Shown: positions 23,894 to 36,878 of the stretch, piece after piece
Numbering within the stretch: position 1 is the stretch's first letter
Layout of the letters: each line of letters starts with the position of its first letter
DNA from: Reticulitermes lucifugus
Lineage: Eukaryota; Arthropoda; Insecta; Blattodea; Rhinotermitidae
NCBI GenBank assembly: GCA_026260175.1
Contig: JAKCWW010000703.1
Location: 7,105 to 71,104, forward strand
Direction of reading: 5' to 3'
DNA length: 64,000 nucleotides
Program-made: the position numbers and the translations under genes
Notes under the pieces: generated by a model
The model's database searches: none
The model's input: the letters and a program-made list of their open reading frames with translations, nothing else
Told to the model about the DNA's origin: nothing

Positions 23894-24050
23894 TACGATG
23901 TGACGCCGTAAAGTCTGGCAGAAGTGCACTGCCGTATCGGAGAAACCTGCTGGAAACATCATCAGGCTATATGGTTATAAAAGCAGGAGGTTTCTCTGAA
24001 ACGTCGGTACACTTCTTCCAGAGTACACAGCGTCACATTCCATAAAAAAC
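23894..24050. mobile_element. short palindromic element, ACACGGCG group
   Basis: The minus-strand arm (23950-23894) and plus-strand arm (23989-24046) read the same way: GGTTTCTC, YGAAACG-type block, GGTACACTTCTTCCAGA or its variant, then ACAC/TTAC with GCGTCACAT. Between them lies a short hairpin loop. On the minus strand CTGATGATG precedes the arm near 23965-23957. The same order of words recurs at 53610-54115 and 59960-60130, so this is a dispersed family. Non-coding. Confidence 0.7.
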
Positions 24051-25560
24051 TGATAAAGAACGTCCGGACTGTGTATGGGGTCCACCCAACCGCCCATTCA
24101 AATGGTACCGGCGACTTCTTTTCCAGCAGTAAATCTGCCGGGGTGTGAAGCTGATCATTCATCTTCTTTTAGTTCCTACTTTAAGAATGAATGAAAATAT
24201 AACTCGACCACTCCATAGTCCTTCATGGAGTGCAAAGGGAAAATTTCGCATTTGGTGTGTGTTTATATAAATACTAAGAAGCATAATTGGTCTGATAAGT
24301 TATGCGTGATGCCCTAGTCTTACATTTTTAATTTCATATTTTACCATGACGTCAGCATTTTAGGTTAGACAGCGTCGATGATAACGTAAATAATAACTGA
24401 AAACCGGAAAGAACTTGAAAGGAAGCGATCGTGTCGTAAACACGGTACAATTCTGGCATATACTAGTAGGACTAAGGGAAACGACAAACACTTCTCATGG
24501 CAGATGGTGTCAGGTGGAGATTATAATCAGATATCTCCCAAATACAAGCCCTGAACCTTGCCGCTGTATATCCTTTCTGGCTCCAAATTTTGTGTTGGCG
24601 TTTTATTGACATCCGGACAGGTATAATACATGTTAAGAAGTCAATACGGGTTCTTTTTTCACTGGCCTGTTTCTTTACTCTGTCTTGTGTCAATACGTGG
24701 AGAAACCTTGTGAGCTTGGCTAAAGTCACTTTATCCATTGTGTCCCCTATCTCAAACACTACCACATCGAAAATGTTATCCCATTCTTTTTTGCTGTGCA
24801 AGTGAAGTGATCTCCCTTATATGTTTTTATTTACCGACTACAAAAATAATCTCATCCTTCTGTTTCGCGTATCTCTAAAAACTGAAGTAAAATAAACAAG
24901 AAGTTGTTTTTAAATTATATTCGTTGTAATTCCGCAACAGCTGTAAGTAAAGTGCAAAACTCTTTTTATAACTTTTCTAAAGATTTGGCACTCAAATGTT
25001 CATCAAAATTAAGCAAATTTCCTTCATTAGAATCAAAATTTTCACAGCGGCTGTTGTCCAGATGAAGATTGCTTATGTTCATGCACCGTGTAGGTTTTTA
25101 GACATTTCGGTAGAATAAGGGATGTATCTTGCCCACTTCCCGCTCCTCCCTATCTGTTTTTGACACAATTCTCGCAAATGTACTACAGAAATATAAACTG
25201 AATATTTCCTCCTTTGAACCACTTCAACACTATTTAAAGAAAACTAATTTAACTTGAAGATGAAGGCAGTAATTTCCTCCGTTATATCAGAATACACTTA
25301 TCTCTTCACAAGCTTTAGTGACTGGAAAGAAAATTAGTCTGTTATTTCTTGAAATTTAATTCTTCTTACCTGCCGTATTCCTTACGCTTAGTGACGCACC
25401 TTCTTGTTTTATGGCTTAATTAAGTAGAGTTTCACTACTGCACCTGCTGAATTGAGGCATTTGGCAGACTAATTGTGAAGGATAATTTGAAAAAAATCGT
25501 CAGCCGGATTTCCTTGTCTCAAACAGAATCTTCCTATATAAAAATTCCCTGTGCGTCTGC
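24051..25560. other. AT-rich non-coding stretch with one unassigned open frame
   Basis: A 109-codon minus-strand frame (24472-24801) begins just inside a possible acceptor (CTTGCACAG) and has a mixed residue content (FDVVVFEIGDTMDK, KRTRIDFLTC). No family was recognised and the plus strand is open over part of it. I do not call it a gene. The rest shows nothing. Confidence 0.4.
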
Positions 25561-25689
25561 CTGTGACAGCCGGAAATCACAGAAAATAACAGACAAGGGT
25601 ATGATACTTCGGCAGTAGTTTTTGGAGTATAACGAGATGCTTCATGACAAATACATATATAGTCAAATTTGTAACAAGGGATACCACGC

Positions 25690-26145
25690 TATCTTCTATC
25701 TATCTATCTCTCCATCTATCTATCTATCTATCTATCCATCATCTATCTATCTATATACGTATCTATATACCTATCTACCTCTCTATCATTTATCTATTTA
25801 TCTATCATTTATCTATTTATCTATCATTTATCTATCATCTATGTATGTATGTATCTATCTATGTATCTGTCTGTATATATATATCTTATACCTATCTACC
25901 TACCTATCATCTACCTATCGATCTATTTATCTATCTATTCCTGTATCTGTCTGTCTATCTATCGATCCATCGATCCATCCATTCATCCAACCACCCCCTC
26001 ACCCATCCATCCATCCATCCATCCATCTACCCACCCACCTATCCATCCGCCAACTCACCCACCCATCCAACCATCCATCCATCCATCCCTTCATCCATCC
26101 ATACATACTTCCACCCATCCATCCATCTATCTGTTGATCTATCTA
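25690..26145 (+). repeat. compound tetranucleotide satellite (TCTA/TCCA)
   Basis: About 450 bases of ATCT units (25690-25960) grade into ATCC/CACC units (25960-26130) and back to ATCT. Interruptions are common, so it is an old, imperfect microsatellite. Because the unit has four bases, it stays open in all three forward frames and produces spurious 112-178-codon frames made of S/I/Y/L and P/S/H repeats. These are not proteins. Confidence 0.97.
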
Positions 26146-29046
26146 ATAGTCTGTCTATTAATGCACTTTCAGTCACTTGACATATAGTATTATTATCATT
26201 GCGTATTATTATCTCCATGTTTCGGCCCATCTGTGTTCTTATCAGTTAGAATAAAGTACAAGAGAAAAGATGCATAAAAGTGCAGTGTGTATCATCAGTA
26301 GGAAGTGCGACTATTATATGTACGAAATATAATATCAAGTTAAATATATCTAATATGCACGTTGATTAAAACATTGAGAATTAAAATTATTGACAAGTGT
26401 TTGTTCAAGTTTCATGTTTTATACTCGTATATACAGAAAAATGTGTACAGTATGAACATATTTGCATGTAAACACTTATTCCACTTTTTAATCCCATTGT
26501 AGTAGGCCAGGCCCTTTAAAGTGGCTTGTGATGTGCACTTCTAAATGAAAACACAGTACTAACAATACGGAAAACCTTAAGAAAGAATAGTGGCTTGGCT
26601 GTTAAAGCCCAGTCACTTGAACTTCTTTACATTGTTGATTGTATCTTCAGGGTCAAACATTTCAAGTGCAGTCTTCTTGGACTGCTTGGACTAGAAGAAA
26701 AACGCTATGATTTTTCGAATCTATTAACTAGTCGATACGGTAGTAAATTCCCATAGAATGGATTCTTCAAGAGCAGCCATGTGAGAACATCAAACTTCGG
26801 GTATGGAGATAAGTAGCTTTAATGTAGTGAACTGAATTAAAATCCCACTTACTTAACCTTTACACCAAGACGAGACAGGAGCTACAACGTTTCTAGTGAC
26901 GCGTCTAATTGATGGGGTGTAATTACATAACGACACCGAGCAGGACCATGTGGTTTATCCAGCGCCACAAATAAATTATGAGTAAAAAGTGGGATAATTT
27001 ATTGCATGCATATAAAATTCAGATAAACCTTTTGCTGTGTTAAAGCTCACTTTTTGTGAAGAGTGCCTCATATGATTTGAGATCAACAACTCATTGTGTT
27101 CTTTATGAAAGTATGGCCAAATATTCTGTTGAAAATATAGCGTCCACAATGTAAAACAATAAACGCTTATGGTTCTTTCTTAACGCTAAGACTTATTATT
27201 CTATTCTCATGTATGTTAACAGTCATACTATTTCGTATTATTTATGAATAAGTGCAGAAGTTGTCTGAAATAAACGGCAGTAGAAAGTACTTACGATCCA
27301 GCATTCTAGTGTCATCACTGTCGAAAATTTCCGTAGCGTATCTGCACATAGCAGCATTGCTCAATCCACTTTGTTATTGCATGAAGCTTAGTAGTCCCTC
27401 TTGTTGTTAGTATAGTTGTTAGTTATCTGTGTTACTTTAAATTATCAAGTTATTGCTTACATACTTTGAAGAAGATTGCTTTGATACGGAACAAATAGAA
27501 ACCGCTTTCTCAATAGATTCTTTCCATTGAAATTATCACGGACGTTTAGAAGAGTATATAAAAACAAACTCCTTCTTAATTCGATGAAAATGGCATGACA
27601 GTAATAGACGTAAGGGTTTCAAAGGTATTAATTGTGTACCTTAAGGTTGTATGTTCATGAACTCCATCATTGTACACCCATAACCACAATTACTACACCC
27701 GTAATAAGTTACACTTTACCAGACACCATTACCACTGACGTGAGATGTCACTCTTCGTCATTAAATTACTGTCGGGTCTGGAATAAAATTTCCAGTCGCT
27801 ACTGACATCAACAAACTCACATCAATCTTACGCCAGAAGCGACAACGTGTGCCACCTGCTCAGGGTTCGTTGCGTTTGTTACTAAAACGTATAAATACAA
27901 AACTATTATTATGCTTACTTACCGCTTGATTTTGATGTGAGCTAATGTAAAGCACTACCTTGTCTAGTTGCCTGAAGGGACTGAGGAATATCACAGAAAC
28001 GTCAGTCAATATAATTGGTGAGCTGGTCGAGAAATTAACTCGGAAACTCTCGAAGAGAAAGCAGAAGTGCTCGTTCTTCGATAGCATCTTTCAATACTAA
28101 AGTTTTTGTTTACTAAAGACATAAAATGTTGAATTTGACGTTATCCTGTTACAAAGAGGAAGGATTTTTTTGTGGCAAAATTATATCCACTTCAAAATCT
28201 TCGATTTCTATTAGAAAATAACTAATTTTTATAACATGTGAAATATTTTGTCTTCAGAGATCACGTTCCTCACTATTTTAAATGCTTAGCATGGTTTAGC
28301 ACTATGTGTAATTTTGCTTTTTAATTTATACGATATTTCCATTTGCTTCAGAATAAGAGGCTCTTTAGTGAAATCTGTGGCAATAGATGCAGTACACTTT
28401 GACTCGGTGCGAAATGTCTTCCTATTTTTTTCTTTATTTAAATGTAATTGACAATTACTTTATTGATGAGTATATAACGTCTTGCGGCTGGGAAAAATCT
28501 AAATAATTCAAGTAAATGTGAACATGTTATAATATTGAAACACTAATGCCCCAACCTAAACAAATAGTCTGTGGAACGTAAGGTGCATAGCAAGTGGATT
28601 ACGTAACGATAGCGGCAGGTGAATATAAAATACAGTGTACTTTTCAATGTAAATAATTAATGAAATATCGTACTTACATGAGTGTTGACTTATGAGCAAA
28701 AACATTCTCTCTTTTATATACATGATTCAGAAAACTCCATACATATTAACACAAAGCACAAATACTTGCTTGGCGTTAAGACCATAATAACAATATCACA
28801 AAATTGACTGAACATGTTTAATTACGACACCAGGGAATGGCCGCTTTTCACTAGTCCAAAATTATAATTTTGAAGACCAGCCGAGAAAAAATTCCTATGA
28901 CTTTCAAGCTCAGGTCCGAATGACAGAGTAACAAAGACAAGGGCACGTAAAGGACGAGGACACTGGAAAGAAGGGATGAGGTTCACATAGCCAGGAATTG
29001 AGAGAAATTTGATGTCATCACCAATAAAGCACGTCAAGGCACAACA
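26146..29046. other. AT-rich non-coding stretch
   Basis: No gene recognised. The frame at 28822-29082 (-) runs into the LINE tail that follows and has no recognisable domain. Nothing else stands out. Confidence 0.55.
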
Positions 29047-29942
29047 ACAGCAATAATAATAACAATAATTCAATTGAATCAATTCAATGGGTATTTATTA
29101 ACGTGCAGACTTAACACCACAAGTGCCAATTACAAAGCCAGCACAAAAGCACAAATAAAATACAAAACAGTACAAATACACAAGACAAAACACTAAAGAA
29201 ACAAAAAAAAATATGTAGTAAAACAATATAAAAGAAGTACTGGGGCAGAAATCCAATACCGCGACAGAACATAGATGACGATTTAAAAACGTCGCAGTGA
29301 CCGAAATACAGCGTCGAGTTCCAATATTTACATTAATAACAAGTCATTAATCAAAACAGACCTACCATTCAATATACAAGTATCCTACTGATGGCATTAG
29401 CCGCGGAAGTGCATCTAGCGGAAGGGCAGTTGCGACGTTTAAGTTAACATGAAACAGTTTAAAATCTCTGAAATTTCGATTCGGCACACGAAGGCCGACA
29501 GTTTCCAAAAGGATAGGGCAAAATTTTGAACCATTGTAAACATTAAGTAAAAAAAATCGTCTAAGTGGCACATACGATCACTTAAAGTATGAAATTTCAA
29601 GTAATTTAAAACATTAGCATAACTGTACGGTAAGTGACTGAAAAAACGACGATGACAAAGAGATACAAACTTCCGCTGGATGCGCTCAAGCTCACTGGCA
29701 TCAGTAGAAGTAATGGAATTCCACACAACAGAGGAATATTCTAACGTAGGCCTAACTAGTGTGCAATATAGCATCAAGAGGCTCTGCAGAGAGGAAAAGA
29801 AAAAAGTTACTGACAGAATTAACCCCAGCAACCTAATTGTTTGAGAGAAAATATAATCCACATGATTGTGAAAGTGAAGCTTGGAGTCAATTTGCACTCC
29901 CAGATCTTTGATGCATTCAGTTCGAGTAATCAAGGATTCCAT
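29047..29942 (-). mobile_element. Jockey-like LINE, 5'-truncated 3' part
   Basis: The minus-strand frame 29942-29439 (167 codons) matches the C-terminal part of insect non-LTR retrotransposon ORF2. Landmarks are IKDLGVQIDSKLHFHNHVD, then LYCTLVRPTLEYSSVVWN, then ELERIQRKFVSLCHRRFF. A second frame (29571-29362) picks up with NGSKFCPILLETVGLRVPNR, which belongs downstream in the same protein, so there is at least one frameshift near 29545-29580. The catalytic YxDD region is missing (truncated at the 5' end). The 3' end is a non-coding tail finishing in ATTGAATTGATTC and an imperfect TTA-type repeat near 29050-29070. Clade by memory of motifs: Jockey-like. Dead copy. Confidence 0.85.
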
Positions 29943-29947
29943 AATTT

Positions 29948-29982
<35 letters not shown>
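29948..29982 (+). repeat. TAA trinucleotide run
   Basis: About ten TAA/ATA units directly abut the 5'-truncated end of the LINE (29942). Because this LINE family ends in TTA repeats, the run could be the tail of an earlier copy in the same orientation into which this one inserted. Confidence 0.85.
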
Positions 29983-31159
29983 CTGAAACTTAAGAATCAC
30001 CAAGTAGGTACTGAATGCCGAAACATATTTTGTTGTGTATTGCGTGTGTTATGCAGTAATTTTAATACATTTAAATACTATTTTTGGAGATTCATGAGCT
30101 CGCCGTTCTACTGAATTTTTACCAACACATGAGCTTTAGTCACAATATTAACCTAACATTGCATGTATAAACATACTCAGATTGTTCCCAATCGTATTTT
30201 ATTGTGACAAAACTATAGGAAAGTAATTAAAAGGAATTTAGAGCAAAACTGAAAGCCTATATTATTATTGTTCCATCGGTTTTTGAATTTTACACATTTA
30301 TGAGTATTATTATTACTATTATTACCATAAAATTTCTATTTTACAGTTTATGAAAATATTGACTTAATAAATTTACACCGTTATTCGAGGTCTATTACCT
30401 AACATCAATTAAGTGATGCTGGTGACGCTCCCGTCTCACATGGTCGCCTGTGCTCCATGTTGCTATTGCTAATTGTACAAAATGAAGAGTTACGGCGTTG
30501 GATGAGCTTCACTGACATAATTTTCACTTTACGTTACGTGAAAATCAGTTACTTGCTCCTGAAAATGAAAAGGAAAAACACAGAGAGTCACACACGGACT
30601 CCATGTTTTCCTCAAAGTTCTACTTTAATCTTACGAAAAGGAAAGGAATGCTGAGAAGTGGAACAGCTTCAGGAAGTGTAATAATTCAAACATATTAATC
30701 AAAATTTTCGAAAATAAGATTGATTTGAGGCTACAAATTTCCAAGTTTTTATATATTTTACACGAATGTGATAACTAATAATGTTTCGAAAAAGATTTTT
30801 AATTCGTGACTAGTTCAATTTTATCTACATATAACTTAAAGAACAAGAAACAAACAAAAGTTAGGGAAATATTTTTACGATGAATTATAAAGTGTTTCAG
30901 ATGAAGGGAATGAAAAACCTCCAAATTACCGTGGAATGATCTTGAAGAGCACAAAAAATAGAGGTCTAATTTGTCTCCTAAGAAATACGTTTGAAGAGAA
31001 ATATCTCACAGTATCCCACTTGTACAAGGTACTAAACTTCCATTAAGAGGCTTATATGTTCCGAAAGGTAACAACAGATTACAGAATGTGATTTGTTGCT
31101 GGTATTTAAGAGTCAAATCAAAAGAAATTTTAACTTTGAAATAGTACGTTAATATATCT
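29983..31159. other. AT-rich non-coding stretch
   Basis: No gene recognised. TACTGAATGCCGAAACATATT near 30010-30030 resembles the second half of the hammerhead-like repeat motif found elsewhere, but no opposite arm or first half is clear. Otherwise nothing. Confidence 0.5.
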
Positions 31160-31378
31160 TAGTCAGTGTCGTGACTCGACTACTGGCTGAAGGACAAAGA
31201 TGGCTTGTCAGATTTACTGCAGACGCAAGAGATTTCGCTCTATTTCAAAACTTCCAGGACGGCTCTGGCGCCCACACAATCTATTTAATGGATATCAAGG
31301 CGATTTTCCCCGGGAATAAAGCGGCCATCGTCATGAAGCCGACCACTCACTACCGTCTATTGCCACGATAGAAATTCA
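31160..31378 (+). mobile_element. diverged group 1 SINE relic
   Basis: The order ACGGCTCTGGCGCC, TTCCCCGGGAATAAAGCGGCC, CCGACCACTCACTACCGTCT, GATAGAAAT parallels the body of the group 1 SINE at 3540 and the older relic at 6625. The head is too decayed to show A and B boxes. The 66-codon frame across it (31171-31371) is a by-product. Confidence 0.65.
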
Positions 31379-33480
31379 TGGATCTACACTTCTAATCGCC
31401 TATGCCTAGAAACAACTTTGTCGTTACTTGTGTATATTAATTGCACAGAAATATTTTCGCTGTCGGGTGGCTCGTGCGCTAAGTATTTACTTTGAAACCT
31501 CGGCCCGAGTTCATCCATCCTGATTTTGCCGCACTTCCATTCACTCCGTGCAAACGAATGTTGAGTTGGGGTGTTAAATTCATGTCAGCTATGAAATATT
31601 CCTTCCGATTTAATTTTAATTCCTCATTCATTAACCATACCAATATTCAAATTTCCGGGTACGTATCAACTGTTAACAGCATCGTCAAACGAACCAAGAA
31701 TTAGCCTAAACAAGTCCAATCGGACACTGCCTATTACGATTGGCGCTTTTTATGCATTCCCCATGTCACGACCGCTTTTTTCCATACCTTTCAAAACCAT
31801 TATTTATTAACGATTTGGTTATTCTACGTAATATAAACCCTACATAAGTTACTGACATTGCAATAGACAATAAATAATAGATAAATATTCCATATAAATG
31901 CTTTACAGATTCAAATTCTGTTGACTGTCAGGTTATATGTTATCAGTGACCTTCTTTTCCGAGTAGCCTGGCTGCACGTGATAAATTTGCAGTCACAGAT
32001 TTACATGTGTCGGCTTTTTAGCAGTACAATTACATGGTGTACACACATACTGAAAAGCTTGGACATTTTTTAAATCACATCGAAGATGCGATTTGTATGC
32101 TTGACGGTGCACGAATATTGTACACAGGACTGTCTACCCCTTCGGCATGCCATTCGCTCCCTAGCTGTTACGTGTCTGTTGGAGTGAATTTCATGGCTTT
32201 ACATTATTCTTCCCTGCGGACAGTACGCTACGTGCTTGTAGCTGTGTGTAGTTTCCCGTTACAGGCCTACATACGTAAATCGACCACATCTGAATTTCAA
32301 TAAGTTAGGAAAGATAGTCATAACCGGTGATAGCACTTGTCTAGAAATCGTATGTTCCATATAACTTTTGCTTTATCCCTATTCTAGCAACAGCGCTAAA
32401 ATAGTGCCTCGTTCCTCTCAGGCTCGATTGTAGTTCTTTTGTTGGGACAAAATGGAAACAAACTATCTCGAGTGAAAGGTTTAACGTTTTCGAAAGAATA
32501 TATCTAAATAACTCAGAGTCCAAAGTAAAGATTGGAGAAAAATCAGTATCAAGAGTAACGAAAATCCTTTTAGTGTTCCTCGCGTTCTTGTATTCTTAGA
32601 GAAGGATGGAGTGACAGAGCTATTTTGATAGGCTATCCGCAGGAATGCAAAAGAACCTAATGCCATACATTATTTTGTCATCGTCTACCGTCAGACTTCT
32701 TCTTATATAGGGAGACATGAATATTGCTGGATGTAACACCTAATAAGCTGGTAGAAATTTACCAACAATTCATACGAATCTGCGACTTCATCTTACGGGT
32801 AGAAGAAAAATCCTCAAGTGGTAAATCTCGAGGCTCCAGAGGCAGGATAGACTACACAAATTTCTCCTTCGGCCTGTTAATTCCCCGGAAGTCTGTCGTG
32901 GTCCACCCTTAGAAAATAAAATTTCGGAGGGTCTACTCGGAACCTGTATTCCTACAGTTTTCCTCTTGCAAATCACATCACCTAATTTTCTACACTGTAG
33001 CCGGACAGGCAGCAATATCATTCAAAAGTTGTTAAATTTCTACTAAATTAAATGAAATCACATTCCAAAATACAGTACCCTGCAGAGTTACTGCTTGAAA
33101 CTCAAAACTGATAAGTGAATCAGGTTGGTGCCAAAGGACATAGAATTTTTCAGTGGTAAAATTTCACATTAATTTCTTAAAGCCTAGTGGTTAGTATACG
33201 TAACGCCAGGTTTAATACTAATCTCTGAATTTTGCCACATTTTATTTAGGTGTTCCATATGGTTGTTACAATAAACAGCCACTATTTCCCTTCATTACGC
33301 TTTCTTTCTTAAATCAAGTACGTATTCTCAGTGCAGTACGAAACAAGATTCCACATAACAGGGTGAGAACACTGTACTGCGTGATGTAGTACACAGAATT
33401 CACCAAGGCGTTCTTTTCTTTCTAAACATCATTCGGTTTCACGGTGCACGCGTAAATGTTATGTCATTTACGTCTACAAG
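31379..33480. other. AT-rich non-coding stretch
   Basis: No gene recognised. Frames of 60-89 codons are present on both strands without domain or splice support. Confidence 0.55.
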
Positions 33481-34410
33481 AAAAAGGATTTGAAATTAAA
33501 TGTTACACACCAGCTTCTGGTTTATGCTGATGATAATATGTGTACGTATATTGGGTGGAAGCGTATATACTATGAGGAAGTCCACAGAAGCTTTAGTAGT
33601 CGTTGTAAGGGGGATTGGTCTAGAAGCAAATGTGATAAACCTAAGTATATGGTCATGTCTCGAGGCCAGCATGCAGGACAAAATCACAACATAAAACAGG
33701 TAATAAATCCCTTGAAAGTGTGGAAAAGTTGAAATAGTTGGAAACAAACATTACGAATCAAAATTCCCCCATTCATGAAGAAATTAAGAGTACATTGAAG
33801 ACAGAGAATGCTTGTTATCATTCGATGCAACATCTTTTGTTTCACGATTGCTATCGAAAAATTCAAAGATTAGAATATACAGAACTATAATTTTGCCTGT
33901 TGTTTTGAATGGGTGCGAAACTTGGTCTCTCACATTTTGGGAGGAACATAGGTTGAAGGCGTTCGAGAACAGGATACTGAAAAAGGTATTGGGGCCTAAG
34001 AAGGACGATGTAACAGGAGAGTGAAGAAGACTACATGTCGAGGAACTTTATGATCTGTGCTCCTCAAAATATTATTCGGGTGATCAAATCAAGAAAGTTG
34101 AGACTGGCGGGGTATGTAGCACGTATGGGAGAGAGGAAAGGTGTATACACGGTTTAGGGGGGGAAACCTGAGGGAAAGAGACCACTTTGAAGACTTGGTA
34201 GTAGATAGGAGAATAATAATAAAATTGATTTTTCTGAAGTAGAATGGGGATGAATGGATTGGATTGATCTGGATCAGCATAGGAGCAGGTTGCGGGCTCT
34301 TGCGAATGCGGTAATGAAGCTTCGGGTTCCATAAAAGGCGGGGAATTTCTTGACAAGCTGAGAACGTGTTAGCTTCTCAGGAAGGACGCTGCTCCATGGA
34401 GTTAGTTAGT
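33481..34410 (+). mobile_element. LINE 3' half with reverse transcriptase YADD, dead
   Basis: A non-LTR retrotransposon, 5'-truncated. The first frame (33490-33732) carries LVYADD, the catalytic aspartates of reverse transcriptase (codons 33523-33534), then SRGQHAGQNHNIK. A second frame (33812-34024) carries the C-terminal block SRLLSKNSKIRIYRTIILPV and NGCETWSLTFWEEHRLKAFE, ending at a stop after DDVTGE. Further conserved words continue beyond it in other frames (GGKPEGKRP, then LRALANAVMKLRVP near 34290-34330), so at least three disruptions separate the pieces. The 3' tail (34337-34410) has the family signature GGGGAATTTCTTGACAAGC, then GCTCCATGGAGTTAGTTAG. RTE-like by recollection; the clade should be checked. 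Related tails lie at 14111, 39090, 51466, 52965 and 60628. Confidence 0.9.
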
Positions 34411-34489
34411 CGACAAGAAAAGTACAGCGTACCATATGCCGATCATTACGAAACTCACAAGTGCTGAAGTACACTAAGTTGATATCTTG

Positions 34490-34900
34490 TACCTCGTTTC
34501 ACCAAAATCGATTTATAAAGGTCGAAAGTACACACACATACGTTGACGCTCACGAGTAAAGTATGATATTCACTGCATCAATTTTCACGAAGCTCACCTT
34601 CACTCAGTAAAGTTCTTTTAGACATCTCTTGTGCCCAATTTTATACAGATCGACAGAAATGTGCAGGAAATAAGTTCAAGAATTCTTTTATGACGTAAAG
34701 TGTAACTTCCACCTCATGTATTTTCATGAAACTCATACTGCTCAATGACAGTAAGTACAGAATTTCAATCACATCGGTCAGTAAAAAAAAGTAGGGGTAG
34801 AAATTTTTATGCTGGTAAGGAAAGTGTGACTGACAATTAGTTGATTTCCGCGAAACCGACGCATGCTCGACAACTATTTGTAACGTATTCATATACATAC
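34490..34900 (+). repeat. diverged tandem repeat, about 3 units of 120-130 bases
   Basis: TTTCACGAAGCTCA (34593), TTTCATGAAACTCA (34724) and TTTCCGCGAAACCGA (34846) are followed at similar distance by ATACAGATCGACAG, TCACATCGGTCAG and, before the first, ATAAAGGTCGAAAG. Spacing is 131 and 122 bases. The 117-codon minus-strand frame (34641-34994) lies across these units and is treated as a by-product. Confidence 0.55.
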
Positions 34901-34994
34901 GATAGCTAATTTCACGGGAATCAGAGAAATGGTTTCGCCGCTGAAACAAAGTCTCAGACAGACGTTCGGACCGACGCATGGACGTGGTTTCCAT

Positions 34995-36878
34995 ATAAGT
35001 CGTCCTTCTTTACTTTCGTAAAAAAACGCATAAAATTGGTAAGGACTGAGGCTCCTTGGGTAATCTAGGCTTAGATGCGAAGCCAATATTAAAATGTAAC
35101 CTAAGCTCTTACTTGGCTTTCATCTGGACCACTGACGAGCCCTTATAAACACGACAGTGATAGGGGATTCAATAAAGGTAGAGAGTATCTTGATCAATTG
35201 AGCACCTGAAATGCTATGAAAATGATATTGTCTTTATTTTCTGCAATTGTTTTAGAGAGCGCGACAAATTACACCCAGAAATGTTCCTCGCTCTTAGAGA
35301 TTTTCTTGAAACTGTAACAATGCTGTCTAATTTCTGTAATTTCTTACTTCCGAGACAGACTAAAATGAATGAATTGGCTCTTTTTATATACACACACATA
35401 CACACATATATATATATATATATATATACATGCGTACTTATTACAGCAGCAAACACCATCCAATCAGTTTGTATTTATGCCTCTAAATGTAACTCACTGA
35501 ATATTCAAAATATCTTTAAAGGACCCACTGTCTTATAACTAACAGTAATGTGTCAAGGCAGTCACAAACAGATAAATAAACTGTAATACTATCCACATAA
35601 ATATTTTATACAAGAACGCCGAATATATGAGAACAATTTGGAACATAATTAATTAATTTTATACTCTACTAGAATAGCTTTATTGCGGTTGTTAGAATTC
35701 GCATTTAGTATCCACGGAAATACATATACACTTGGAATATTAAAACCAAATTGAAAAGAACTGTACAGCTATAAACAAAATAGCGGCTTTCATTTTACTG
35801 CAGTTACAAAAGATAATAACATAACGTATAATGAATTTGGGGTCCGCCTTAATAAATGCTTATGCGAGTGACCTTTGACGTGTTTAGTGTTCTTCTTCAT
35901 TACTGTTAAGGCAAAGAAAGGTGCTGGTTTCTCTGCCAGTAGCTGACACACATAGTCTTTTGATACTATGGGGTTGCCGCTCGACAAGTCATTCCTTTGT
36001 ATGCACTCATCGATTTATAAAGACTATGTAAATTTGAGATCCAACTGGAATTCCGTTTTCTAGATGGGACAAAATTTCTAAATTCCGGAAATTTCTGGAA
36101 GTTTTGATTTTCTAGGATTCCAATAATCTCAGAACGCCTGTGACGTCCAAGTCGAGGATGGCCATGTGTAACATAACTCCGACGCTATCTGCCGAAAACT
36201 AATTAGCTGTCATTAGATTGACACATATGTGGGATATGTCTCCGTTCGTGTACAGTTCCTGCAGAGAGAGACCCTATCATTTCAACATGATTGTTCCTTC
36301 GTCTCTGCCTGAAATTTTCAACTCTCCTTAGAAACTCTCCATGACGAATTAAAAACAGTACGCGGTAACACCTTACATAAAGATAAAAGGAATCAAAACT
36401 TAATAACACCTGATCTCAAAAGAAAATATCGACAGGAAGGAGTGCATTGAGGCTAAAGTGGCCAGGCTCTTTTGGAGACCCGCAACAATAACTACGAAGA
36501 TTCAGATTTAAAGGTTGAATAATGTTGCAAGTATTTTACTCTTTATTGTAGTGAATAATGGTAATAGTAATTGCGCGATGAGTTTGAATGAATAACTAAG
36601 TGCCTGAATAATTATAAAACACATATTTTGGAAACGCAACATTAGAAAGCTTGAAAGAAATCTATTGCAAAGCAAGACAGTATATCCATTAGAAATGTTG
36701 ATGACCTGAACAAAATTTATAATTGTGTTTGTAAATATATAAATACAAAGATATGTGTTTTAAAAGGAGAAGATCTCGTTGATATGTCTCATGTTCCGAG
36801 GACACAACTTTGCATAGAGTATCAGGAATCCATAAAATTCTTTAGCTCTATGACACATTTGAAAAAAGAAAAATGTTA
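34995..36878. other. AT-rich non-coding stretch with CA/TA run
   Basis: A compound CA then TA dinucleotide run occupies about 35390-35428, creating spurious YIYI-type frames. No gene recognised. Confidence 0.6.

Noticed and set aside
24472-24801. 109-codon minus frame with mixed residues and an acceptor-like CTTGCACAG
   Set aside because: No family recognised, the other strand is open over half of it, and no matching donor; left as unassigned.
25528-25600. TATATAAAAATTCCCTGTG start resembling the edge of some insect Helitron-like repeats
   Set aside because: Only a short resemblance; no hairpin plus CTRR end or coding part could be found.
25622-26187. Three overlapping open frames of 112-178 codons
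   Set aside because: They are produced by the tetranucleotide satellite, which stays open in every forward frame; the residue patterns are pure repeat products.
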